NCBI GenBank assembly: GCA_038503035.1
Contig: JAVSML010000944.1
Location: 248,001-312,000 of the forward strand
Reading direction: 5' to 3'
Length of the DNA: 64,000 nt
Origin: Crocodylus rhombifer
Lineage: Eukaryota; Chordata; Crocodylia; Crocodylidae
A program made the translations under genes and the position numbers. Positions 22,141 through 34,472 of the stretch are shown piece by piece; positions within the stretch are counted from its first letter, which is position 1; each line of letters opens with the position of its first letter. The notes beneath the pieces are model-generated. The model was not told where the DNA came from and ran no database searches. It worked only from the letters and a program-made list of their open reading frames with translations.

Positions 22141-25100
22141 GGATGGGGAGGAGGTACAGCTAGGAGTGGTGCATCCTGGGATGCTGGAGGACTGCACACA
22201 GCTTTTTTATCTCTGTGGAGCAGACTGAATTTACTCTAACATGAAACAGGTAGCATGGCCCAGAGTTAATACCTCGCCTGAAGTGGGGCAACTTGGAGGT
22301 ACTCAGATAACACTTAAAAGGAATTAACAAGTTTTAAGTTTGGATGTTTGCATTTTAAGTAACCTTAGTATGGTTTAAGTGTAACCCTCAGTCGGCCAAA
22401 CTGCCTGCCAACTGGGCCACCTCACTCATATTATCATTCATTCTAGATATTATTCTTCTGCCTCAGGTTAGAGAAAAAATGTAACTAAAACAATGGGATA
22501 GTCTAATTAAGATAGGACACAGTGCACTGTACATCTCAAAGCAGGAAAACAAAGCTCACCACAGCTTTACACAAAAAACTTTGAAAATATAGTAGCAGCT
22601 ACTAAAGTAACAGCACAAAGCTGATAACTAAACATATTTCATGCTCCGCTCATTGGAAATATTCCTTCATTAGCTAGTAACTTTGTTTTGTTACTATAGT
22701 TACATTCATTACAAGTGGCCTTGACTAAGGCATGAGGTATTTGTTATATAAAACCTTTATTCAATTGCAGAGTTAAACTTCAGAAATTACCAGGTTCATA
22801 CTCCATCCTCCTTTTATTTTCCACAGAAAACAAGGCCCTCTAACACCCAATAATAGTTTAGTGATTATTTACAAAGATAATAACAGCATTATTTTTAAGT
22901 ACTGAACTAAATGCAGTTCAGAACATATACACATTGACAGTTCCTTCCCAATGGAGTTAAGTAGATAGACAAGGCAGAAAACTAAGTAAAAAACCTGCCT
23001 GAAGTTTAAATCTTTAACAGTGGCAGCTATCTGCAAGGGATGCTGGTCACAGGCTTCTAGTCGTATCTTTTATAAGATTTACTTGTATTCCATTGTCATA
23101 AGACCTGACACAGGAAAATCTATCCCTTCTTGTACCCTGACAGTTTTCTTCAGTGCAGCGTTTTTCTTGCTTGGGACTAAGCCAATAGCCAGTGATTTTT
23201 CTGCTACGGCATTGCTGCAGAGCTGTTCAATTAATTGCTGCAATGACAGATGCAGTCATAAGCCATGTTCCTGAGCCTTAAGTAATCAAAAAGCTGCAGA
23301 AAACTGAGATAGTGTGTGTGTGTGTTTGTTTCCCCTTTTTCCTGCCCTCGGCAAGGACATGTTGTACTACTCCCAGAGTTGCCTATTGTCTGTAGGGTTA
23401 ATTATTAGAGTTTTCACAACAACTGGCAGATTTTATTGTAAGGGTCTATACAAGATCCTGACTTTATGGACAACAGACAAGCATTACACTTAACTGAAAA
23501 AATCTATGACAGAAATTTGCACCTATTCTTACAACATCTTGAAGCCTGCTAAGCCAAGATGACCTTCATTATGTTTTCTGTGGTGCACAGTTCACATGCA
23601 ACTTTGTGTCATCGGTCCTTCACTGTAGTAACAGTTCTCTACATGAACTGTATTGTCTTCACTCCTAAGACCTAAACCTATTTATTGTTACACCTCTGCA
23701 GTCAATCACCTATGCTACAAAGACAAAAAGCATATACATGCATGAGATCAGGAATGCAGTTTGTGAATGATGTCTCTCTTCTTCCATGGTGATTCAGTCT
23801 GTTTATTGTACTCTTCCATAAACAGCATTGGAAACAGTGGAGGGAAAGGGAGAGAAAGCCTCAGTTACTATACTGCTCACATTTGGGATTCTTAGATTCA
23901 AGGTGCATGTTGTTATACTTTATAAAAATTAGCCATTGGCTCAGACAGGTGCAGGACCCTGGTTTGACAAGATAAGCAGAAATACATGCAAGTGTGTGAA
24001 AAATTGAGATCATGTCCTGAAAGTTTGCCAGACTTTTTGGCATAGAAATGAAAGTGGTCTGAATCAACATAAAGTGCACATTTCTAAATGAAATGACATT
24101 TTGGAAAAAAATAAAATAGAAATAAAAATGTGTCTTTAAAACTAGTTTTGACCCTTTTAGGCACTTGGAGAGATTGTTGTTATAGATCTGGCTAGCCAAA
24201 TAAACCCCCTCAACTTAAGACACCAAACTTATTTTAGAAAAACACCAACATTTCCTGTGTGAATTTTAATCTGAAGAGCAAAACTGAACTAGTTGGAAGA
24301 CAGTCCAACAATTTCTCATTTAGACAGTGTCTTTCGCAGGGCATGCCGAATACAATGGAAGCAACCTTAGGCAGTAGATATATGGTGTTTTAAAATGATG
24401 CTCCTGTTCACTGTGGGTTTTTTAAAGCTCTGTAATCTAATGAAAAAAAATAATGAAAATTGTTTTCATTACTAAAAATAAGTATATACACAAAGCCGGC
24501 TTTGCCTGCTCTGCAGAAATTCTGTATTCTATAAAGCAAAGCTGCTTCTTTAATTTTGGATGTGGTTTGCGTCTTCAAAGCCTCTGTAAATATAAAGCAA
24601 AGTAATTTGGCTCTTTGAAAAGGCTAGCAGGCATTTTTGGATCTGTGGACCAAATTCCACTGAAACAAATAGAGATGAGTTGTCATTAAGAAATGCACCT
24701 ATAAATTCCTTTAGGCCTGGGTCTTTCAGATGAAGGCCTGAAAACAACCTGTTTTCTTGCAATCTCCTGCTGTGCTTCCCATGCATTCTAATACCTTAGC
24801 TAAAAAGGGGATACTTTTGTTCCACTGAAGTTCTGAGTGACATAATGCCCCCCTTCTCTCTGCGACACATGTTGTAAAGGGAGACCACACAGCTGGTTCT
24901 ATAACCTTTGCAGTTTGCAGATGATAATTTGAATCCACGGTAATCATCAGAATATTGACAGCTCATGAGAGAAGTTGAGCACAGATCTCATGCAGCTAGA
25001 TGAGCAAGTTTCAGCCTCAACTAAATTGATTTACCCTCTATTATCCCTGGATTGCTTGAGTCCATATGCTAAACACAGCAAATGTGTGACTTTTAGGTGT

Positions 25101-25643
25101 TAAGGGAATAAAGGAAAGTGTAAATCATGCTGAGTGAAACCTCTATAGGTAGAAGCACCTCAATGCAGGTAAGCTACTAAATGAATTGAAAATAAAAAAA
25201 TTTGATTCCAATTGGCATTTCAGAACCTGCTACATCTAGCTATCTTACAGAAGAAGTGGCATTGCCAGCAGCACTGAAGACTAAATGAGTTTCATCTGCT
25301 TTAATACCAGGATTACAATCGTAAGAATCATCCTGTCTAATTTTAAATAACATTTCAAGATAGGAGCATAATTCAATGTCAACCTAGGATCATATTTAGA
25401 ACAGTGTGTGAAAAATCCTTAATACCAATTAATACAAATATGTTTGTTGGGTTATAACCAGAACCATAAGCAGTCCTTGCATTCAGATTGCTGTAATTTA
25501 CAGCTCCAATGGTAAGTCAGAGTTGCATCTTTAAGTAATCAGTAATAAAAATCATGGGCCCAAATTCTTCAGACCTTATGCTGGTGGTGAAAAACAAAAC
25601 AAAACAGAAATTGTGCTGTAGACTCTGGAATAAGTTAGTCCTT
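22141..25643. other. non-coding, 3.5 kb; small GT repeat
   Basis: A (GT)7-like run lies at 23312-23325. No protein-like frame, splice-bounded segment or nameable transposon. A few A/T runs. Confidence 0.4.
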
Positions 25644-25709
25644 TCCCAGGGCATGGGGTCAGACTTGGTGATCTGTTCAGGTCCCTTCCAACCCTAGAAA
25701 CTATGAAAC
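25644..25709 (+). mobile_element. CR1 3' tail fragment (about 66 bp)
   Basis: Reads 'gcagggg'-type terminus: 'ggggtcagacttggtgatct' then 'gttcaggtcccttccaaccc' and 'tagaaactatgaaac'. Only the final 3' UTR of a CR1 is present, a severely 5'-truncated insertion. Confidence 0.8.
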
Positions 25710-27509
25710 TTTCCCTAGTAAGGAAAGGAGCTCTACATGACCATGATTTTGACTGATACAAGAAGCGCTCCAAATGGCTCCAGCCTCTGCAGAGCTCCAA
25801 TATCTACTCTCATTTTACATTTACAAATAGCCTGATTGTTCCAAAGTTAGACATTAGTTTTACTGAAGGATACCATATTAGTACTTTGGAACCATGCATA
25901 TTTTGTTTTTTTCCCAGTAAATAGCATAGGGCTATTTAAGCACTTCATCCAGAAGCATGAAATGGACCGCACAGGAATGGTGCAGCTCAACACGAAACAA
26001 AGTAAGGTGCACAATATCTGTACTGGGACTCTCTCTCAAGACTAGCAAGACTCCTGCATCTCTCCTGGGTTTCCCACAATGGAAGTGTTTTGGGTGTGGA
26101 GCATGACACTGAAAATTTGCAAATGAGGAGGGTAATGTAAAACATCTGATTGTTCCCCAAGGTGTGCATGCCAAATGCCAAGGGTTCAGCTAATAGGGAC
26201 TGTGCACTCTGCCAAATAAGACTATAGGAATAATGGCATTCCTACCGCAAGATTGCCATCAGTGAGGGGAAAACACCTTATGCGAATACAGCAGGACACG
26301 ACTTACTGATGATTTATCTGTGCTATGGATCATTTGAACATATCCTTCTTGAAAGGTTTTTGCAGTCTGTGTTGAGCCATGTGGTTCCTAATTAGGAGGT
26401 ATTAGGAGTAGTCTCTGAGCTAGCCAAGTTAACTTGAAACTAGCTATGTCCTTGCAAGCAGTAAACACTGTGGTATAGCTAGACCTTACAGAAGATTCAT
26501 TGTGAGAAAAATACAGTGCAAGAAAAAGGGCAGAATAAACTGAAGCCATCATAAATGCAAAGATGTTATACAAGAATGACCAGATAACATATTTCCACTG
26601 GGACTACGTTAATATGTCTCTACATCCTTGCACTTTAGATTTCAATACATCTACACATTGGTATGAGTAGCGAAACGTTTACTTGACATGCTGGCATCAG
26701 TGTTCTATCACTTTTCCAGGTGACAAATGCACACAAAGTAGAGGTCTTCCAATTCATTTTCTAGCTATAACTAGAAGTCCGGCCATTTGTGTATCATCTT
26801 AAACACAAGAAACACCGGACCGAATTATCTGCAGGTGCAAGAGAAGAAACTCCACTGATGCCAGTGAAGTTGCACCAATCCATGATGATACAGAATCCCT
26901 CTATCATATTTTTTGCTCTCCCCAGAGGTTTATGATAAATTCACTTGCTGAAATGCATCCAAGGAGGGGCATTAAAGTGAATTAAAATGACCTGCAACAT
27001 CTATTCTGTGTTGTGAAATATAGTACACTGGGAAATAAAGTCTGGATATCCTTATTTCCTAATATTTGCTGGCATCGTAGAAATACTTTATTGCAGCCTG
27101 TATTCTGATTGCAATGTTCCATTTGGCAAGAATTCTTTTCTAGCCCTACATTCTACTGGAAATTGAAATTAATATAGTTATCCCTATATGGATGCCTGTC
27201 TATACACCAGCGTTATTAAAAATGGCAGAAGAATGACCTGTCAACTAACTACTGCTCCTTCAGGTTGCTTCTGTAATGGCAAAGTACAAAGTATTTGCAC
27301 ATTTACAGAAAGTAAAACTGTTGTGAAATATTCACTTTTGGGATAAATTTTTCCATGCTGAGCTTCTGCTCCAAGATGAAATTTTGAAAAGTCTGAATAA
27401 ATAATTAAAAAAATAGTTCCCCTGTGCTCCTGTGGGATGCTCCATCTACCCCAGCATCTTGGCATTCACGAGCTACCTGGTGCCTTGAGGTACGTAGGGA
27501 AAACATGTG
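25710..27509. other. non-coding; possible MITE scrap at 26808-26905
   Basis: The 'aactccactgatgccagtga' core near 26850 resembles the old palindromic amniote MITEs. Otherwise AT-rich with no recognised feature. Confidence 0.35.
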
Positions 27510-27691
27510 GGGCTGTGTCTATGTCTGAGTCACTGAATCTTTCCGTATCTCTCCAAATTGATTTGGAGGATTCCGATTCAATTTGGAGAGATTAAAGGGT
27601 CTCCGGATTCAGTTTGGATTTGGAGATTCAGGCACCAAATTGGGCCAAATCTCCACCAAATTGAATCATGGACCAAATCTTCACACAGCCC
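27510..27691. mobile_element. MITE with GGGCTGTGT termini
   Basis: Left end GGGCTGTGTCTATG, right end CACACAGCCC. The interior is built from repeated, partly inverted 'ccaaattg' / 'caatttgg' words (for example 'ctccaaattgatttggagga'). Non-coding; the small plus-strand frames are produced by this repetition. Superfamily not determined. Confidence 0.5.
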
Positions 27692-27822
27692 TAATAAGCC
27701 CCTGTGCTCATCCAAAACTCACACACACACAGATACCGATCACAATAAGCAAGGGTCATTTCTACAGTTTGTGGGTTAATGTGTTAAATTCTACAATATA
27801 ATAAACAGAATTAAGCAATAGA

Positions 27823-27885
27823 TGGATGAATACAACTATGATATATTTTATTAGACCAACTGAGTAGTTGGAAAAAAAGAAAAAA
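27823..27885. repeat. amniote 'TTATTAGACCAAC' repeat, 5' part, split by a CR1 stub
   Basis: Reads 'atattttattagaccaact' 'gagtagttggaaaaa', a repeat word common in sauropsid genomes and probably Penelope-related. It appears to resume at about 27944 ('aagttagcctttttcaagaa'), so the CR1 stub at 27886-27943 inserted into it. Confidence 0.4.
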
Positions 27886-27943
27886 GGGGGTTGGGACTTG
27901 ATGATCTGCTCAGGTCCTTTCTGACCCTACCAACTATGAAACT
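27886..27943 (+). mobile_element. CR1 3' stub, about 58 bp
   Basis: Reads 'gggggttgggacttgatgat' 'ctgctcaggtcctttctgac' 'cctaccaactatgaaacta', the last bases of a CR1 3' UTR. An extreme 5' truncation. Confidence 0.8.
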
Positions 27944-29018
27944 ATAAGTTAGCCTTTTTCAAGAAAGAGGACAGTAAGCACAAAGGGGAAAAAAAACCCT
28001 CTTACTGTCCCCATTAGATAAATAGTTTTGTGCCTTTGTAGAGCAAAAAGCTTCAACTGGACATAGAAAAAAACCCCTCAGTGATGATCAGGGCAAGACG
28101 CTGGTAGGAAGGAAATTACATTGATTTGATCTCATTATCAACACCCCAGAAAATCATGCGTTAACTATACACCAAAGGGCTATTTGTGACCTACAAAGTT
28201 AAAACTGTCTTTTTCCAGGTGACTGCACCACCGTTTGACTTCACATGGAGTTGTTGAGGCTCCAACATACCTAAGCTCTTTTTGATTTGCTCCAAAATGC
28301 TCTCAAGATTTTTCTTCAAGTTTCAGAAAATTCACCATCATATAGCAAGTGGAAAACGCATACCATTTCTCCTGTCTTCCTGCAACAGATGGGTAGAGCT
28401 AGCCCAAGGATATCAGTGAGGCTTGCTCAATTTCAAATTATGGGACATGCTTTCCTGACAGCACTGGTGACTGATGCTGTCTTTTAAACCTCTTCTACCC
28501 CCACCACAGTTCTTCTGTAAAAGTGATATGCATGCAGCCCCCATCTGCAGGGAAGATTTTACATAAACAGGGTAGGCCTTATTTATAAAGAATCTAGTTT
28601 CAAATGTAAATATGGCATCACAGGAAACTGCACATGGAGTGGACACCTCAGTCACACTTTAAAATACTTTTGGAAGTATTTTATTGTAGTACAGTAAAAA
28701 AGCTCTACAGTCCACCAAGAGAGAATTCCCCAAAGGCGAGCACTGTGTAAGACAGCCTGTAACCACAAACCCTGGCAACAGGTGTCTGCTGAGGCAGAAG
28801 TAGAAGAGGTATGGGGTTGCTCTAGGTATAAGAAAAGCTTCCTATAGGCATACCAGGAGGCCCCCTAAATTAGAACAATGTTTAGTAGATCTACTGTATG
28901 CCAGGTATTGGTGGACTCCAATGAAATCAGTATGGGACACATTCTTATTGATACACAAGGCAGAAAAAGAAACTAGAGGGGAGGAAGGGAAGGAAGGAGA
29001 ACAGCAGAGCAAAACAAA
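27944..29018. other. non-coding
   Basis: Starts with the apparent remainder of the split repeat ('ttagcctttttcaagaaaga'). Nothing else recognised. The A/G-rich stretch 28970-29010 leads into the next CR1. Confidence 0.4.
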
Positions 29019-29893
29019 ATGGATTTGAAGAAAGTGTACCTGAGGGGAGTAGTAGATATGTTGGAGGGTAGGGCTAGAATTCAGAGTGACCATGACAAAT
29101 TGGAGAATTGGGCCAAAAGAAATCTCTTGAAGTTCAACAAGGACAAGAGCAAAGTACGGCACTTAGGACAGAAAAATCCTATGTGCCAGTACAGGCAGAG
29201 GGCTGACTGGCTGGGCAGCAGCTCTGCAGAAAAGGACCTGGTGATTACAGAGGACAATAAGCTGAATACGAGCCAGCAGTGTGCCCTTGTTTCCAAGAAG
29301 GCTAATAGCATATTGGGCTGCATTAGTTGATACGTTGCCAGTATGTCCAGGGAAGTGATCCTTCCTATTCAGCATTGGTGAGGCCACATCTGGAGTACTG
29401 TGTTCAGTTCTGGGCCCCCCACTACAAAAAGGATGTGGAAAAATTGGAGAGAGTCCAGAGGAGGGCAACAAAAATGGGGACAGGGCTGGGGGGACATGAC
29501 GTATGAGTACACACTGAGGAATTTGGGCTTATTTAGTCTAGAGAAGAGAAGACTGAGATGGAATTTAACAGCAGCCTTCAACCACCTGAGGGTGGTTACA
29601 AAGAGGATGGAGCTAGACTGTTCTCAGTGGTGGCAGATGACAAAACAAGGAGCAACGGTCTCAAGTTGCAGCAAAGGAAGTCTAGGTTAGATATTAGGAA
29701 GAATTTTCTCACCAGGAGGGTCATAAAACACTGGAACAGGTTCCCCAGAGAGGTGGCAGAATCTCCCTTTTTGGAGGTTTGTAAAAACTGGCTGGAGAAA
29801 GCTTAGGCTAGGATAATCTAGTTAGGAATGGGGGTTGGACTAGATGACCTCCTGAGGTCACTTCCAACCCTCATTTTCTAGGATTCTATGAAT
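29019..29893 (+). mobile_element. CR1 LINE 3' fragment (bird-like subfamily)
   Basis: Begins in the palm/thumb part of RT (the frame at 29019-29330 gives ARIQSDHDKLENWAKRNLLK and SSAEKDLVITEDNKLNTSQQ). It continues in other frames through QRKSRLDIRKNFLTRRVIKH and NRFPREVAESPFLEVCKNWL. It ends with 'tgacctcctgaggtcacttc' and the canonical terminus 'ggattctatgaa' at 29893. Several frameshifts; non-functional. It abuts an older CR1/L3 element. Confidence 0.92.
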
Positions 29894-30482
29894 AGACTGA
29901 GAGAATTGGTAAGGGAGATCCTACAGGAAGCTAGCCTCAGAGGGAAAGATGTTCAGAAAAGCTGGCAGTTTGTTTAAAAAACAATGTTAAAGGCCCAACC
30001 TCAAACTATCCTAATGCAATGGAAAGATAAGAAGTGTAGTAGAGAGTGATATGGCTAAATTATGAACTATTCAATGACCTGAGACATAAGAAGGAATTGT
30101 ACAGGAAATGGAAATTAGGCCAAATTATTGAAGATGAGTATAAAGGTACATATCAAGATAAAAATCAGAAAGACCACGGCACACAATGAAACACAGCTAG
30201 CAAGGGACAACAAAGGGGAAAAGGAACATTAGCAGCAAGAGGAAATCCAGGAATAGAATTAGTCCACTACTAGAAGGGAGGGGAAACTAGCAACGGGTGA
30301 TGATAAGAAGGCCAAAACATCTAATATCTTTTCTTGCATAAGTCTTCACTAAGATGGCTACCTTTGATCAGATGGCTAATACAATCAACATATATGATAC
30401 AGAGGACAGGAATACAGAATAGAATAGGAAAAGTACAGACTTTATAGAAAAGTTAGATGTTTTCAATCACTATGTAAGGAAC
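29894..30482 (+). mobile_element. older CR1/L3-type LINE, 5' half of an element split by a younger CR1
   Basis: Decayed reading of the segment between endonuclease and RT: short stretches such as GKDVQKSWQFV, and REEIQE near 30240, in broken frames with many stops. The A-rich composition matches L3-like elements. The next part of the RT (fingers region: 'gaacccagaaaaccctaact', corresponding to the GNYRP block) is found only after 32959, which suggests the two pieces were once contiguous. Confidence 0.6.
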
Positions 30483-32958
30483 AGGCTGAGGCTGCATGCT
30501 TCAGGACCATGGTTGTCATGGGTGACTTCAGTGACCCGGACATCTCGTGGGAGGATCACTCAGCAAAATTCGAGCGGTCGCAAAGCTTCCTCTCATGCGT
30601 GGATGATCTCTACCTGACTCAAGAAGTCCATGGGCCAACGAGAGGCGAAGCACTGCTTGACCTGGTACTGGGGATGACCTAATAGGTGACCTAGTGATCG
30701 ATGGGAAGCTAGGTGACAGTGACCACGAGCTGATCACCTTCACCATCCACCGTAAAGCTGGCAAGTCAGTCAGCACACGGAAGTCCTTGACTTCAGGAAA
30801 GCTGACTTTGACAAGCTCAGGGGGCTTGTCAGTGAAGCCCTAAGGGACCATGACCCCAGGGAGAGGGGAATTCAAGAAGAGCGGTTGCTTCTCAAGGGAG
30901 TGATCCTCAATGCACAAGCTAAGTCTATTCCATCTCTGAGGAAAGGCAGCAAGAGGGCACAGCAGCCCCCCTGGTTCTCCAGGGACCTAGCAGACCTCCT
31001 GAGGCTAAAAAGAAAGGCCTACAAAGGATGGACAATGGGATTCACCTCCAAGGAGGATTATTCTTCACTGGTCGGGTCCTGCAGGGAGCAAACCAGGAAA
31101 GCCAAGGTTGCAACTGAACTCCAAGTAGCTTTGAGCATCAAGGACAATAAAAAGTCCTTTTTCATATATGTGGGGAGCCAGAGGAAAAGAAAGGGCAACA
31201 TTGGACCCCTGCTGAACCAGATAGGGCAACTGACAATTGATGTCCAGGAAAAAGCCAACCTATTAAATGGGCACTTTGCATCAGTCTTTCATCAGTCCCA
31301 TGGGACGCCCATGCCTGCTATGGGACAGGGAGGTCCGGATGAGGGAGATCCCCTGCCCTCCATTAATGCTGACCTCATGAAGGAACAGCTTGAGAAGCTG
31401 GATACCTTCAAGTCAGCCAGCCCTGACAATCTACACCCCAGGGTACTCAAGGAGCTGGCGAGCATCATAGCCCACCCTCTGGAAGGGATCTTTGAGACCT
31501 CCTGGCACTCAGGTGTAGTGTCCGAAGACTGGAAGAAGGCCAATGTGGTGCCCATCTTCAAGAAAGGGAGGAAAGTGGATCCGGCTAACAATAGACCCAT
31601 CAGCCTGACTTCTATCCTGGGGAAGATCTTAGAAAAGTTTATTAAAGAGGCCATCATTAATGGACTGGCCGATGCCAACATCCTAAGGGACAGCCAGCAC
31701 AGGTTTGTTGCGGGTAGGTCTTGTTTGACCAATCTCATTTCCTTCTATGACCAGGTGACCTATCACCTGGACCAGGGAGAAGAGATTGATGTCATATCTT
31801 GACTTCAAAAAAGCCTTCGATCTGGTATCCCATGATGACCTCTTGGCAAAACTGGCCAATAGTAGCCTTGGGTCCACCACGATCCACTGGCTGGAAAATT
31901 GGCTCCATGGTTGGACCCAGAGGGTGGTAGTTGATGGAAGCCACTCAGCATGGCGTCCTGCGACCAGTGGGGTCCCTCAAGGCTCTGTCCTTGGACCCAT
32001 ATTGTTCAACATTTCCATTAATGATGTGGACACTGGAGTCAGGAGTGGACTAGCCAAGTTCACCAATAACACCAAACTTTGCGGCAAAGCATCCATGCCA
32101 GAAGACAGGCAGGTGATCCAGACTTACCTGGACAGACTCAGCAAATGGGCAAACGAGAACCTGATGGTGTTTAACACTGAAAAATGCAAGGTTCTCCACC
32201 TTGGGAAGAAAAACCTGCAGCATCCTTATAGGCTCGGCAGTGCTACGCTGGCTAGCACTATGGAAGAAAGAGACTTGGGGGTCATCACTGACCACAAGAT
32301 GAACATGAGCCTGCAATGCGATGCTGCAGCTAGTAAAGCGACCAAAACGCTGGCTTGCATCCCTAGATGCTTCTCAAGCAAATCCCGGGATGTCATTCTC
32401 CCCTTGTACTCAGCCTTGGTGAGGCCCCAGGTGGAGTACTACATCCAGTTTTGGGTTCCACAATTTAAAAAGGATGTGGAGAAGCTTGAGCGAGTCCAGA
32501 GAAGAGCCACGTGCATGATCAGAGGTCAAGAAAACAGACTTTACGACGCCAGGTTGAGAGCCATGGGGCTCTTTAGCCTGGAAAAGCGCAGGCTCAGGGG
32601 TGATCTGATGGCCACCTATAAATTTATCAGGGGTGACCACCAGTATCTGGGGCAACATTTGTTCACCAGAGCGCCCCAAAGGATGACGAGGTCGAATGGT
32701 CATAAACTACTACAGGACTGTTTCAGGCTGGACATAAGGAAGAATTTCTTTACTGTCCGAGCCCCCAGGGTCTGGAACAGCCTGCCATCGGAGGTCGTTC
32801 AAGCACCTACACTGAACACCTTCAAGATCAAATTGGATGCTTATGTTGCTGGGATCCTATGACCCCAGCTGACTTCCTACCTTTTGGGCAGGGGGGTGGG
32901 GGGGGTTGGCCTCAATGATCTTCCGAGGTCCCTTCCAAGCCCTAATGTCTATGAAATT
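30483..32958 (+). mobile_element. young CR1 LINE, 2.5 kb, inserted into an older LINE; frameshifted
   Basis: Starts within the endonuclease C-terminal part (coding for VMGDF..PDISWEDHSAKFERS-like residues around 30515-30580). The frame 30885-31802 (305 aa) covers the linker and RT fingers (PWFSRDLADLLRLKRKAYKG, FKKGRKVDPANNRPISLTSI, FVAGRSCLTNLISFYDQVTY). A two-base loss near 31796 relative to the 5.7-kb copy shifts to 31786-32862 (358 aa), which carries DFKKAFDLVSHDDL, SGVPQGSVLGPILFN and a full C-terminus ending near KIKLDAYVAGIL. The FADD catalytic box reads FTNN (residues 92-95 of that frame), so RT is inactive. Terminus 'gtctatgaaatttata' at about 32958. The best-preserved 3' end of this subfamily here. 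Confidence 0.95.
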
Positions 32959-34323
32959 TATAAAGTAAGCTCAGAGCCATTAGCAATGGTCTTTGAGAAC
33001 TTCTGAAGGATGTGAAGGATTCCAGAAATTAGAATAGGGTGAACACAGTGTTGTTTTTTAAAAAAGAACCCAGAAAACCCTAACTTTGATTCCTGGAAAG
33101 GTACTGGAAAAAGAACAACCAATGTAGTTGCAAGCATGTAGAAGATAACCAGGGGATAAACAAAAGCCACTGTGGCTTTGTAAAGAACAAGTCTTTTAAA
33201 AACACCATCATTTCTATCACCGAAGGAGAAAAACCATGCCACGTATCTGATTTTTTTTTTTTTAATAGTCTGACATGACATTCCCTTAAACTAGGGAAAT
33301 ACGCTTTACAGCAACTACTGTAAGGTACACAGACAACTAAAAGAGAGCTATCAGTGACTCATCTTCACGCATAAAGATGTATCAGATGGGGTTTGGCAGA
33401 GATCTATCCTGTGTCCATTACCATTCAGCATTTTCATTAATGACAATGATGATGAAATTAAGAGTACACTTTTTAAATTTTCAGTGGTTGCAAGTATTTG
33501 GAACACAGAGTTCAAAATGATCTTGACAAATTGGAGAAGCAGAATAAAACAAACAAGGTAAGATTTAGTATGGGCAAATGCAAAATATAATACACAAGAA
33601 TAAAGACCCATGCAAATACAAAATGAAGAACAGCTCGGTAACTAGTAATTCTTCAGAGAAAGACCTGCAAGGGTTATAATGCATCACAAATTGAACAGGA
33701 GCTAACAATATCATGCTGCTGCAAAGTGGGAGGACTGCACCACAGTGGGACATATAAAAAGGAGTATCATATGTAAGCCATGTGAAATAATTCTCTCTCT
33801 CTCTCTCTCTCTAGCATTGGTAAGGCATCTAATGAGAGCTGCATGTCCAGCTTTGGACACTTCAGGAAATAAGTGGATCAGTTAGGGAGAATCCAGAAGA
33901 GAGCAACAAATATGATCAAAGGAAAAGTAAACAAGACCTAAGAGGACATACTAAAAAAAATGGGTTTGTCTCATCTAGAAAAGAGAAGGCTGAGGGGATA
34001 ATATAACAAGTCTTTAAATATGTAAATGTGTACTGCAAAAACAAAGATGATAAACTGTTTTGCACATCAACTAGGGACAGGACATAAAGTAATGGATTAA
34101 ATCTCCCTTCCTGCAGTTTAATTTATACATTAGGAAGATCTTTCTAACTGTGAGGGTGGGTAAGTACTAGACAGGATGTAGAATCCTAACACTGAAAGTT
34201 CATAAGAGCAAGGTAAGAACAACTGCATATCAAGGGTAGTATATATGTAATCATTCCTGACTTGGGGCAAGGAGATGGACTAGAGGCCCTTTCTCTTCTT
34301 TTTCTTCCTCTATGATTTTGTAG
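32959..34323 (+). mobile_element. older CR1/L3-type LINE, 3' half
   Basis: Opens with an RT-like fingers region in broken frames ('gccattagcaatggtctttg', 'ttcctggaaaggtactggaa'). A palm-like part follows near 33400 ('cattcagcattttcattaat', coding for FSIFINDND) and a thumb/C-terminal part near 33900 ('gagaatccagaagagagcaa', coding for RIQKRAT). It ends with 'gagatggactagaggccctt' and 'ctatgattttg' at 34323. Many stops and a TC microsatellite (33792-33812) lie inside. This is the other half of the element at 29894-30482. Confidence 0.7.
33792..33812 (+). repeat. (TC)n microsatellite
   Basis: About ten CT/TC units in a row inside the older LINE. Confidence 0.95.
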
Positions 34324-34472
34324 TCACAAAAGTGGCTTGAAGCTCCCTTTGAACCTCATTCTCCCTGAACTGCACTCCTCTTGAGAAAATAGGACAGAAT
34401 CTGTTTATGAGAGTTCATATTTAATGTATTACAGATAGGTTCATAAATTGGTATCACACAGAAGCCTGAAAT

